This document shows, piece by piece, positions 1 through 10,719 of a stretch of 64,000 bases of DNA. The stretch covers positions 1,670,391,058-1,670,455,057 of the forward strand of contig CM062816.1 of assembly GCA_031772625.1 (NCBI GenBank). Direction: 5' to 3'. The notes under the pieces were generated by a model. It was not told where the DNA came from. It worked only from the letters and a program-made list of their open reading frames with translations, and did no database searches. The translations under genes were made by a program, and so were the position numbers. This stretch comes from Pinus tabuliformis. Its lineage: Eukaryota; Streptophyta; Pinopsida; Pinales; Pinaceae. Numbering within the stretch: the first letter of the stretch is position 1; every line of letters begins with the position of its first letter.

Positions 1-923
1 ACTGACACATGTCCTATATTTTATATCTTATGTTCTGGGTATATCTAAAGTTGAAAATTGTAGCGAAGGTATAAGAAATTATTTTCAGATCTGTACGTGG
101 GTTCCCTTTGGTGAAAGGGCGTATACACGCTGGTTCAACTTAGCCAAGTAGCGTATACCTTATGAGATTTGATATTTGAGGTTGTTGTTGGTTCTAGTGG
201 TTGTTGTAGAGTTCTTGGTTCTGCGTTATGTTTTGGTGATTGTGTTTTGATGACAAGGTTCCAGTGATTCAGTTGTTGGGTGATTCAGAGATTGATGATG
301 CAGATATAGTTGATAGTTGTATTGCAGTGGTGATTATTTTGTATTGATGGATCCAGTTTGAAAATTTATGAAACGTGGTCCCTCGAAAAAAAGAGAAGGT
401 CGTAGCCTACTGTAGGCTGGCGCCTACGTACTAGTAAACATATTGGCTAGTACAAGAGCTAGGGGGTTGTAGCTCCCTTCCAGTAGTAGCTAGAGAATGA
501 GAGAAGGTTGTAGCCTTCTGCAGGTGGGTGCCTGCTTACTGGTATGAGTCTGCGCCAGTGAAAAATTGTAAAAAGCAGTTCCTTATGAAAAGGAAGATAG
601 AGACGATTGTAGCAGGTGGTTTTCACCCACATTGGGTTTACACCTTATATCATGGTGTTCATGTGTGCTTCTTATGTGTGATGATTTGTTCTGTTTTATT
701 ACACCTGTTTATATCGTTAATAATGTTCTGATGCACTCATTAAAGATCAACTAACTAAATCATAAGTTTGTTGAATATACGCTAGTTGCATTAAACACAG
801 TTGCGTATACATGCGGGTTGCCTGAACTGAAGTAGCGTATATGAATCTAAGTATGGAATTGTAAAAAGGTTATTGATTTGCTAATACTGATTCACCCCCC
901 CCCCCCCAGTATTATTTCCAACA
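1..923 (+). repeat. Element 1 5' LTR, right part
   Basis: Aligns throughout with 4344-5267. It ends in the bases CCAACA just before the tRNA-Met primer site. It contains a run of about 14 C at 895-908 that the 3' copy lacks, a chain of small hairpin-forming modules at about 405-560, and several copies of a GCGTATAC-like palindrome. Confidence 0.85.
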
Positions 924-924
924 A

Positions 925-937
925 TTGGTATCAGAGC
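925..937 (+). other. Element 1 primer-binding site (tRNA-iMet)
   Basis: TTGGTATCAGAGC lies one base after the LTR end. This is the usual plant primer site complementary to the 3' end of initiator methionine tRNA. Confidence 0.85.
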
Positions 938-983
938 AGGTCCTTCGGAAGAAGCTTGATCGCTTGAAGGAAGATCCATTAGG

Positions 984-2925
984 ATGAGTAATCAAGAAAG
1001 AGAGGGAGCCATCAAACCACCAATCTTTGATGGGAGAAATTTTATGTACTGGATGATAAGAACCACAACCTATCTACAATCGCTTGGAACAGATATTTTG
1101 GGAATCGTGGGAGGATATGCATATCCATCAGCAATTCCTATAGATATGGTAGGTAGAAAGCAATATGAAATCAATGCCAAAGCTGTTACTATCTTATTGG
1201 GAAGTTTATTAAAATTAGAGTTTGTCAAGGTCATGCAGCACAAATCAGCCAAAGCAATATGGGACAAAATCATTCTAAGCTATGAAGGAGATGCTCAGGT
1301 AAAATTTGTTAGGCTTCAAACTCTCATAATTCAGTATGAAACTCTTAAGATGCATAGTGATGAAAGCATAGCTAATTACTTTCTATGTATAGATGAGATT
1401 GTCAATTGTATGAAGAATCTGGGTGAAGAAATTAAGGAAGTTGTCTTAGTTGAGAAAGTTTTGAGATCCTTGTCTGCTAAATTTGAATCCAAAGTGTCGG
1501 CCATAGAAGAAAGGGAGGATCTACAGAATATCACTATGACACAACTTCACGGAATCTTAACTGCTTTTGAAATGATAAAAGGTGGACCATCAGAAATGAG
1601 AGAAGTTGCATTTAAAGTATCAACAAAGAGGAAAGGAAAACTCAGTGAATCAGGATACATTTCAGAAGAAGAATATGAGGTAAATTTTGTCAAGAATCTT
1701 CAATAGGGATCTGGAAGGTTCAAAGGTAAGCTACCTTTCAAATGTTTTTCTTGTGGTAGGGTTGGTCATTACGCTGCTAGATGCCCTCATAACAAAGGAA
1801 AGATGTCTGAAGAAGGTAATAGAAGTTATTATACTCATGATGATAGTGATGGTTTGTCCAATAGTGATGAAGACAATCAAGAAATTAGACTTCTCATGCA
1901 ATATGAAAATAAAGACGTAGAAATAGAGGAAGTTACCAGATTAAAAGATCAGCTGGAGACAGTAACCAGAGTAAGGGAGCAACTGCAGGATGTAGTAAAT
2001 GATCATAGCATAACAATGTAGAGACTTGAATCTAAGATCCTCTCTCTAAAAGAAGATCTTGAAAAAATCAAAGAAGCAGAATGAAGGAGCTCTTGAAGAA
2101 CAAGAACATGAAGTGCTCAAATTAAGGCAACAAGTGGAAGAAGGAAGAAAAGCTGAAGAAAACATAAAGAAGCAATATCTGGAAAAGGAAGAACAACACT
2201 AGGTTGAGGTAAATATCTTAAGAGGTAAATTAGAATAAAAGGATAAACTATTACAATTTCAAGACAGTACTAAGATTTTGGATGATATTCTTAGTAGTCA
2301 AAGATCCCCTGATATCAAAACTGGTCTTAGTTTTTATGAAATTGTTGAAGGTGAATCTAGCTCACTAGGTGAGGGAAGGAATTCTAATGAAAAATCTGAA
2401 ATGATCAACAAGAAGATAAGTGGTCAACCCCAGCAGCAACCAAGGAAAGAAATTCTTCAAAGAAAATATTTTGCTCCTAACTGTGGAAGTGATAAACGGT
2501 TATTTCCTCCGATGAGTAATGTTGAATGTTTTGAATGTCATAATCTTGGACATGTTGTAGCTAGATGTAGAAGAAGAATGGTTCAAGATCGTCACATAGA
2601 AAGATCATCACGTTCTAGGTACTTTAAGGGATATTGTTTTGCTTGCAATATGTTAGGTCACAAAGCTATTGGTTGCAATAGAAGGAATATGAAACATGTA
2701 AGATGTTATGCATGTAACAAGTTTGGACATAAAGTAAAGGAATGCAGTAGCAAAGTTCGGACACCAAAGCAAAAGGATCATACATCATCGCAATTCTGGG
2801 AATTGAAGAAGACAAAATTAGAGTCAGAAAGATGTGGCATAACTCAGTTAGCAGACATAACAGACACAGGGGAAACTGAAAGTGTAGACCTTCAGTATTC
2901 CAATTTGCATACGCAGATATTATGA
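984..2925 (+). pseudogene. Element 1 gag relic with four CCHC zinc knuckles
   Basis: The N-terminal part is a Copia-type Gag core of the UBN2/DUF4219 kind (FDGRNFMYWMIRTTTYLQSL near the start). One CCHC zinc knuckle follows (CFSCGRVGHYAARC, near 1750). Then comes a Lys/Glu-rich stretch that looks like coiled coil (about 1850-2250), and finally three more knuckles, each C-x2-C-x4-H-x4-C, between about 2527 and 2755 (CFECHNLGHVVARC, CFACNMLGHKAIGC, CYACNKFGHKVKEC). In the family, Gag packages element RNA into cytoplasmic particles. The 1+3 knuckle layout split by a coiled coil is unusual. Several breaks are present, so it is a fossil. No pol domains follow. Confidence 0.75.
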
Positions 2926-3772
2926 AGAGAAGTCGTGTATATACGTGAGTTAAAGGCTGCAGAGTCACGTATATGGAGCTATGAAGAAAAAGCAGTAGAA
3001 CAGACTCAGGAAAAGAGGTCTGATATGGTTTGGTCATGGTATATGTTGGTTGGCACAGGTTCAGGGGGAGCATATGCTTCAAATAATGCATTGTTGGCAT
3101 TATGGTTAGAAGTCTTTGGTGATGATGCTTATTGATACATCTTGCTACTGATTGTTGGTTGGCTAAGAGAATGGATTGCAGGTTACAGGTCTGGATGCTA
3201 GTGACAGATGCTTATGGTACATATCATATATGGTGTTTGATAGTTGCTGATGACTATCATGGTCTTGTTTAGATTGGTGGTCATTGTTATAAAAGTCATG
3301 TATATCATTTGATGAAAAGGTCATGAAAAGACCCAATATGTAACCCCACTTTGCATGGGAAGGATGATGTAATAATGTCTATTTCAGTCATGTATAAACA
3401 TTTGTTATATCCCCACTTGGTTGGGTGGATGAGTTAAAATGGTGTATCCCAACTTGGTTGGGAGATTGATGTATGTATGAGTCATTGGTGATAGGAAGGT
3501 CATACTCACTTAGTTGAGTTGTAGAGTCATGTTATTCTCTTGAAAAATATTTTTGTAGACTCGGCATGTGCTCAGGGGGAGCATGGATGGATTGGTACAT
3601 CTTGGCATGTACAAAGGGGAGCTCAATCAGAAATTTCAGCATGTACTCAGGGGGAGCATGAACAACAGAGTGTATATCAAGGGAGAGAATATCTTGGTCT
3701 GCCCTTTGCCCTTGATGTCAAAGGGGGAGAGTGACTTGGTGTGGTTGTTGCTGTCAAGTGCAAAGGGGGATA
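2926..3772 (+). other. Element 1 non-coding interior with repeated purine tracts
   Basis: No coding domain is visible. CAGGGGGAGCAT-like purine tracts recur near 3063, 3577 and 3650, with further AGGGGGAG or AAAGGGG tracts near 3615, 3722 and 3763. The last one directly precedes the 3' LTR and is the best candidate for the true polypurine tract. Near 3405-3465 there are two copies of a C-rich/G-rich hairpin module around CTTGGTTGGG. Repeated purine tracts ahead of the 3' LTR are a known Sirevirus trait. Confidence 0.6.
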
Positions 3773-3990
3773 TTATTGGCATTATGATACAGGGATGACA
3801 AAAGTGTTGTCCTTGATGGCAACTCACTCAGATGACAGATCACAGTTCAGGATAGAATGAAAGAAAAAGAAGTATACATAGGTTCCCCTTGACCAAATCG
3901 AATATACACGCGGGTTAGCAGACCAAAAGGCGCGTATGCGTATACACGCACTTTCACGCAAGGAAAAGTGCGTACATGTTAGGAAAACTT

Positions 3991-4125
3991 GGTTTTGGTC
4001 CGTGGTATTTGGTCCTTGGTATTTTGACCCATGGTATTGGTCCAAGGTATCTTGTCCAAAGTGTTGACCCCAGGTATTTGGTCCAAGGTATTGATTCTAA
4101 GTGGTTTTGGACCATGGTATTTAGT
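3991..4125 (+). repeat. Degenerate 13-16 bp tandem repeat in element 1 U3
   Basis: About eight imperfect copies of a TTGGTCCAAGGTAT-like unit run up to just before the TATA box. Variants read TTTGGTCCGTGGTA, TTTTGACCCATGGTA and TTGACCCCAGGTA. Position upstream of the TATA box suggests transcription-factor sites, but that is inference. Confidence 0.7.
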
Positions 4126-4137
4126 ACGACCTAAGAC

Positions 4138-4144
4138 TATATAA
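4138..4144 (+). promoter_or_regulatory. TATA box of element 1 LTR
   Basis: TATATAA in the context GACTATATAAGGAG lies just downstream of the U3 repeat array. The equivalent site in the 5' LTR is outside the window. Confidence 0.6.
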
Positions 4145-5267
4145 GGAGAAGAAGATCATTAGGTCAATGGGCAAGTGTGCAAGTGATGAATATCTGCTGA
4201 AGGGTGAGATCTAGTATGCAGGTTATGGGTATGTGATGCTTTGTTAAGGATGCACCTATGTGGCGAATGAAGGTTGATGAACCAGGATCATGAAGACTAA
4301 AATGCATTATCATTATATGGTATGATCATGAATAGATTTGAATACTGACGCATGTCCTATCTTTTATATCTGATGTTCTAGGTATATCTGAAGTTGAAAA
4401 TTGCAGCAAAGTTATAAGAAATTATGTTCAAATCTGTACGTGGGTTCCCTTTGGTGAAAGGGTGTATACACGCTGGTTCGACTTAGCCAAGTAGTGTATA
4501 CCTTATGAGATTTGATATTTGAGGTTGATGTTGGTTCTAGTGGTTTTTGAAGAGTTCTTGGTTCTGCTCTGTGTTCTGGTGACTATGTTTTGATGACAGG
4601 GTTTCAGTGATTCAGTTGTTGGGTGATTCAGAGATTGATGATGCAGATATAGTTGATAGTTGTATTGCAGTGGTGATTGTTTTGTATTGATGGATCCAGT
4701 CTGAAAATTTATGAAACGTGGTCCCTGGAAGAAAAGAGAAGGTTGTAGCCTATTGTAGGCTAACACCTACGTACTAGTAAACATATTGGCTAGTACAAGA
4801 GCTAGGGGGTTGTAGCTCCCTTCCAGTAGTAGCTGGAGAATGAGAGAAGGTTGTAGCCTTCTTCAGGTGGGTGCCTGTGTACTGGTATGAGTCTGCGCTA
4901 GTGAAAAATTGTAAAAATAAGTTTCTTATTAAAAGGAAGATAGAGACGATTGGAGCAGGTGGTTTTCACCCACATTGGGTTTCCACCTTATATCATGGTG
5001 TTCATGTGTGCTTCTTATGTGTGATGATCTGTTCTGTTTTACTGCACCTGTTTATATGGTTAATAATGTTCTGATGCACTCATTAAAGATCAACTAACTG
5101 AATCATAAGTTTTCTGGATATACGCTAGTTGCATTAAACACAGTTGTGTATACACGCAAGTTGCCTAAACTGAAGTAGCATATATGAATCTAAGAATGGA
5201 ATTGTAAAAAGGTTATTGATTTGCTAATACTGATTCACGCCCACCCCTCTCAGTATTATTTCCAACA

Positions 5268-5367
5268 AATAGTTCCATAATCATCATTTTATAACCAAGT
5301 TGACATCAAGGATATATTTTTCAAGTAGGTTGCCATCAAGGATAACACATTAGCCATAATGCCAACA
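5268..5367 (-). repeat. Element 2 3' LTR, first ~100 bases
   Basis: Read on the minus strand it starts TGTTGGCATTATGGCTAATG at 5367 and matches the 5' LTR start at 10719. It contains the CATCAAGGA(T/C)ATATTTTCAAGTAG module that is tandemly repeated in the 5' LTR (about 10629-10695). It stops abruptly where element 1 begins. Confidence 0.85.
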
Positions 5368-5368
5368 A

Positions 5369-7200
5369 TCTTCCCCTTTGGACTTGATGGAAACCTCTTT
5401 GGTGTTTGGAAACCACTTGCAAACACCAACAAACACTAAGTCTTCTCTCCCCCTTTGACATCAAGGTAAAAGTGCTAAACAAGGCTAAATGAAGTACTTT
5501 CCCTTGTAGCGCTCATCACTGTAAGTATGAATTTCTTATATGAACTATGAAGTCCACATACTGACCATGCTCCCCCCATGATCATATGCAGGAACTTCTA
5601 AAGACATGTAATAAAAGTACATGACTTTTTGAATCAAGTACATGAATATTCATATGACCTCTCCTATAATCAATGACTCTATGATCAATCACCCAACATA
5701 ATGGGGTTACATATTGGACCCAAATATTACATCAATTACCCAAAATAATGGGGTTACATACATGACATGGCTTGGTCCCAATTTCCCATACATCACTGAA
5801 TTTACAATGATTACACTAGGAGTATTTTCATGATGAATACATAAAGAGAAATAATCTATGCTCGGTGCAACATCTTATCCATAAACAAGGATCTCATCAA
5901 TGAAAATTTTGTAGCAAAACCATGATAATCATCAACAACCACCGTGATCCAAATATACATCTACAACATAATCACCTGACAACAACAACATAAAATGACA
6001 TAATAACAACATGAACATCGTCATTATCAAGAAGCAATAAAGCAGATAAGACAATGTAGCATCATCACGTGGCCAAATATGGAACATATCCAAGCAATAC
6101 TAAACAATTGTAGCAACAACATAAGATTGTGCAATAAGGCTATGTTAGAAAATCTTCTCCTTGAATTCATGTCATTAAGGTCAACATAATTTCTCCACAT
6201 ATAGGAAGACCCATATTCCACAAGCAACAAAATCATATCAATTTCTTGGACCATAACACCATAGGAAACATATACAACATTATACTATCTCCATGCATCA
6301 ATCAAGACATGTGAAAGCATCACTAGCCATCAACCAACATCAATAGTGAATGATAGAATATGCCCTCCTCATCAATTAAATTAAGATTTATATAAGAAAA
6401 AAAATAATAAGGCATCATCCATAACTTCATCACATGCAATCCAAGCATCATTGATAATGCATGACATAGTGACAACAACACATATATTTTCCTGTAGTGA
6501 GTAAGACTGATGAAAACAATAATAATCATGAATTCATCGTAGGAAAAATCATGCAATAAGGATTGATCAAAAGTCCATAATGTCAATAATTAACTATTAG
6601 AAGCATATAAGATGCTCCCCCTAAACTTGTGCCAACTTTCACATCATCAATTATGATCACATTATATCCTTCTTACCAATAAGAAATGCACCAAAGAACC
6701 ATATCACCACAAAGAAGAATACATGACTATATAAGTCAAAAATTGCGTGTATACATGACTGTCATTCATAAGAACCATGTACATAATGTAAGTACTAATT
6801 TTTCATAGCCACAACTCCCACTGAACATGTCATGTATGTCATTGTTCAGATTCTCTTCATTAAATGCAACATCAATAATATAAACATCCCCAAAAGAATA
6901 ACATAACAACATATGGAATCATCATGAAGATACACATGAATATCTCCCCCTGAGATCATAATCTACTAATCTTGTGGATTTGATAGTCATCATCTTCTTT
7001 TCATGAGGCTATGTACCTCACATTTACTTTTGCATTCATTGTTAGGAGTATGCTCTAAGAGCAATAGTCTGTAGTAGGGACAATCTTCCCTACGTCTCTG
7101 ATTGTTGCTCCTTCTTGCTCCAAATTTATTTTCAATTTCTAATCAAGTGTTCAAGATTGTGCTATTTAAACCATCTCATGTAGCAAGAGGCTTGTGTTCT
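5369..7200 (-). other. Element 2 non-coding interior with repeated purine tracts
   Basis: No recognisable domain is present. On the minus strand, purine tracts of the GGGGGAG kind recur (plus-strand positions near 5372, 5448, 5572, 6612 and 6948). The module ATGTAACCCCATTAT-GTTGGGT occurs twice near 5695-5765 and is shared in weaker form with element 1 at about 3340-3365. Short ORFs here are AT-rich and show no family likeness. Confidence 0.55.
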
Positions 7201-7225
7201 TCCATTCCATTTGCTTGACCTGCAA

Positions 7226-8720
7226 TTAGTGGCCTTATGCCCAAATTAATTACAAGTGAAACAATATCCATAAAACCATATTTTATACCTGGGAATAGAT
7301 CTTGAACAACTTGATATTATTTTCTTTGATTTTGAAGATTTCATATCTGATGACTTGATATTGTGGGCTTGAAACCTTATGGTTGTATCTAATGCCAGTC
7401 TTGATTATAGGAGAGCGTTGTTCATTAACAATTTTTCTAGTGATTCATATTCCTTTACCCATTTGTTTGTTTTATCATAATCTTCCCTTAGAGCAACAAT
7501 TTATGTTTCTAACTTTTCACAATGCCTTTCATTTTCTTGAAGTTTTTTTCTAATTCTTTTGTTCTTCTATTGGCTTCTTCTAATTGATACTTTAGCAAGT
7601 TCATTTCCTTGACAATACTACTTTCTTTTGTTTCTAGTTCTTTGTTTGCATTCCCAAGTCTATCAATTTCTTTCAATGCTTTCATGAGATCATCTTCTTC
7701 ACAACTATCCAATTCACTAGTTGATTTATCTTTAAGAGGCATAAGTACTTTGTAGCCAGTGTTAGAATATGTGTCTGAGTCTTCTTGATCATCGTATGTT
7801 CTTTAACTATCTTCATTAGAATAAAAACTTTTCTTGGAAAAAAACTTATTTTTGGCATTTTTCTTGTGAACATCCTTTTCCTTTCCTTTTATTATGATTT
7901 TCTTTATGTGGAAATTTGGATGCACAGTGACCTACTCTTCCACAAGAAAAAAATTTAAATGGAAGCTTACCTTTGAATTTACCAATTCCCACTTGCAAAT
8001 TTATCAAGAAATTCACTTCTTCCTCATCTGAAATGTAGCTTGTATCTTTAGGTTTTTCTTTTTATTTCCCTTTGTATATGGCTTTAAATGCTGCTTCTCT
8101 AATGCCTGATGTATCCCCTTTTCTCAACTTGTAAGCTATCAAGATCCCATGGAGTTTTTCAAGGGTAAGACTCTTCAAATCCTGCATTTCTTCAATGGTG
8201 AATACTTTGACATCAAAATTTGGGGATAGTGATCTCAAATTCTTTTCAATAACAACATAATCCTCAATCTTGTCACCAAGACCCCTCATTGTGTTAACGA
8301 TTTCACCCACTCTAAGGAAAAAGTTTTCAATTCTCTCATCATCATGCATTATAAGATATTAATATTATATTCTACATGATTGAAGTTTGATATGTTTTAC
8401 CTTAGTGTCACCTTCATAGCTTTGGACAAGCTTGTCCCATATTACTTTAGTAGTGTTCAATGGCATGACTTTCACGAACTTAGATTTTGCTAATCCTTGC
8501 AAGATAACATTTACTACATTTGCATTATTCTCATACTCCTTTTTTCCTGCAGTATCTTTGGGAATGGAGTTTGGGTATTGATATCCTCCTTCAAAAAATC
8601 CCCATACATCAACTCCTAGTGACTACAAGTACGATCTTATCACGACCTTCCAAAACACAAAGTTAGTTCCATTAAAAAAGGTGGCTTTGTAGAAAATACA
8701 CCTTCCATCTTGCTTCTCCA
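7226..8720 (-). pseudogene. Element 2 gag relic
   Basis: Minus-strand pieces match a Copia Gag. They include an N-terminal segment near 8640-8715, a UBN2-like segment (MHDDERIENFFLRVGEIVNT, near 8349-8290), a worn zinc knuckle near 7935-7965, a Lys/Glu-rich coiled-coil-like stretch near 7509-7742, and one further knuckle near 7226-7262. The layout parallels element 1. It carries many breaks and is more decayed than element 1. No pol follows it. Confidence 0.65.
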
Positions 8721-8762
8721 TTTAGATCGCCCTTTAAGTGATCAAGCTTCTTATGAGGGACT

Positions 8763-8776
8763 TGCTCTGATACCAA
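8763..8776 (-). other. Element 2 primer-binding site (tRNA-iMet)
   Basis: On the minus strand TTGGTATCAGAGC follows the 5' LTR end (TCCTAACA) by one base. Confidence 0.85.
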
Positions 8777-8777
8777 T

Positions 8778-10719
8778 TGTTAGGAAAAATATTGAGAGGA
8801 GGAGGGTGAATAAATATTTTTAATTCACTTTAACTTTTAATTTCACATTCAAAATTATATATACAACTACTATTCAGACAAATCTCATGTGTACGCACCT
8901 TCAGTGAATTATAGCTACGTATATCCATATTACTTAACTTTTATAATTTCCATCAGGTGTTTAACTTAATCATTATATTATTAGTTCATTAGTCATTTAG
9001 TATGCAGTAAAGAACAGATAAATCACAACACATAAGCAACAAATAAACACATATGGACACCGAGATTTTAGGTGGAAACCCAATGTGGGAGAAAACCACC
9101 ACTACTGTCATTTTTGTCTTCTTTCTTATTGTATGCATAAATTCTTCATTAGATATTGTACTAGTGCAAACTCTTACCAACATGCAGGATCCTACCTGTT
9201 GGAGGCTACAACCTCTACTCGTTTTCCAGCACCCATTGGAAGGGAGCTACAACCCCCTAGTCAAGTTTACCAACTCCTACTGGAAGGGAGCTACAACCCC
9301 CTAGTCAAGTTTACCAACTCCTACTGGAAGGGAGCTCCTACCCCCTCACTGAAAGATGCAAACATAATTAGCTTGTGGACCATGTTTTAGAATGTCTCAC
9401 ACTGAATCCACCTGACTCAAACACACATGAAAACATGCATGCCACTTTTCATCAAATTTTCATACTGGACCCACACCAAAAATAAGCCCGAATCAATATA
9501 CCAAACTAAATACTAAATCACAAAATATGAATCATTGAAGCAAAGTAAACCAACTAAATCACTGAAACATCAATCCACTAAGTACTGAAGCAAACCAATC
9601 ATTGAGCTGAATCTCAATCACTACAACCAGATCAAATCAATGCAATACCAAATATCACTGTCACACTTTAACCATCCTAATCAAGACACCATTGGAAAAC
9701 AGCAACAAACAAAACATAACTTGTCAGCTATTACCATCAAGCAACAATTCAAAACCTGATCAATTCAACTCAGACTATATACATGATTGTTATTAAGTAG
9801 ATTTGTGTATATACGCACTTATCATGTGTTAAACCAGTGTATACATTTCAAGATACAAAATATACTATCACAAATTTTATACACAACAATACTAAAGCAT
9901 ATCCGTGTATGTAAGTGATATTCCTGAAGCAAACCAACGTAAATATATTAAATTGTCGAATCAACTCTTTGTTGTAAATCACAACGCATGACAAACCTAG
10001 ATATCTATGCATAGATTGTGAAAATCACATATCGTTGCAACCACATTCAGATCATAACATTATTATAACCACAAATCTAGAATTGTTATCTATACAAACA
10101 TAAAAAAATAAAGCAAGTATATCCATTAGTCTTCAATACACTTTCATATCTATCAAATTTGAGCCTTCTCCTTACTCCTTGGCATGCACACATGTTCCGT
10201 ATCATATCACATGAATAATCAATTACAATGCACACTTAACTCCTTGATATCCTTCTCCGTATATAGTTTTTTTCTTTGATAATGCCATAGGAAAATCTCT
10301 TGGTAATGTTGTTAGTATTTATTGACAAGATCAAATAAACATTTCCGACACAATACTATGGGAAATTACCATCGTAATGGCCCTTGCTATCTAGTTTTCC
10401 ATGGTTTAGATTATGTACATGAATTTTGTTCATAAAATCTACGTATGTACATGATTCTTCTTAACAGGGCTTGTGTATACCTTTTTTTTTTCAAACTTCA
10501 CATTTTCATCTTCTTTCAGGTGAAACTTGTAACAATGTTGCTAACTCACTTCCACATGTTTGCAATACTTGAACCAATATTCTTGTCATTTGCATTAGTT
10601 CCAAAATCATCATTTTATAAATAGATTAACATCAAGGACATATTTTCAAGTAGTTTCCATCAAGGACATATTTTCAAGTAGTTTCCATCAAGGACAACAC
10701 ATTAGCCATAATGCCAACA
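8778..10719 (-). repeat. Element 2 5' LTR, about 1.9 kb
   Basis: Boundaries are TGTTGGCATTATGG at 10719 and CCTAACA at 8778 (minus strand). The start matches the partial 3' LTR. It contains 44-bp tandem repeats (9238-9345) that correspond to the hairpin modules in element 1's LTR, and several TACGC/GTATAC palindromes. The bases after 10719 are TCATA; the matching duplication would lie outside the window. Confidence 0.8.
9238..9345 (-). repeat. 44-bp tandem repeat in element 2 LTR
   Basis: GGAAGGGAGCT starts at 9238, 9282 and 9326, an exact 44-base period, with about 2.5 units. A more diverged unit precedes it near 9195-9237. On the minus strand the core reads GGGGGTTGTAGCTCCC, the same module as in element 1 at about 465-480. 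Confidence 0.85.

Larger units (their letters stand above)
1..5267 (+). mobile_element. Element 1: gag-only, Sirevirus-like Copia LTR element (5' end outside window)
   Basis: Two copies of one long terminal repeat bracket a gag-only interior. The window opens inside the 5' LTR; by alignment with the 3' LTR (3773-5267, about 1.5 kb) some 570 bases lie to the left. A primer-binding site complementary to initiator methionine tRNA follows the 5' LTR, and a purine tract precedes the 3' LTR. The interior carries a Copia-type gag and then about 850 bases of non-coding DNA. No protease, integrase, reverse transcriptase or RNase H is visible, so it would have depended on a partner for movement. The two LTRs differ at about 7% of compared sites, making it clearly older than element 5. 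The gag is broken several times. It sits inside the LTR of element 2. Confidence 0.85.
3773..5267 (+). repeat. Element 1 3' LTR, about 1.5 kb
   Basis: It begins with TTATTGGCATTATGA after a purine tract; the canonical start would be TGTTGGC. It ends in CCAACA. A TATA-like box lies at 4138-4144, so U3 is about 360 bases long. U3 contains an array of degenerate repeats (3991-4125). The right flank from 5268 is sequence of element 2's LTR. Confidence 0.85.
5268..10719 (-). mobile_element. Element 2: gag-only, Sirevirus-like Copia LTR element, split by element 1
   Basis: On the minus strand the order is 5' LTR (10719 down to 8778), tRNA-Met primer site, gag relic, non-coding interior with purine tracts, then the first 100 bases of the 3' LTR (5367 down to 5268). 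The rest of that LTR should lie left of the window, because element 1 inserted into it; the flank at 5268-5330 aligns with the 5' LTR at about 10597-10655. No pol domain is visible. The LTR start (TGTTGGCATTATGG) and the interior resemble element 1, so they are related subfamilies. The gag is badly decayed. Confidence 0.8.

Noticed and set aside
528-731. 67-codon frame conserved in both element 1 LTRs (also 4871-5074)
   Set aside because: The two copies are the same LTR; conservation follows from LTR identity, and there is no known LTR-encoded protein of this kind.
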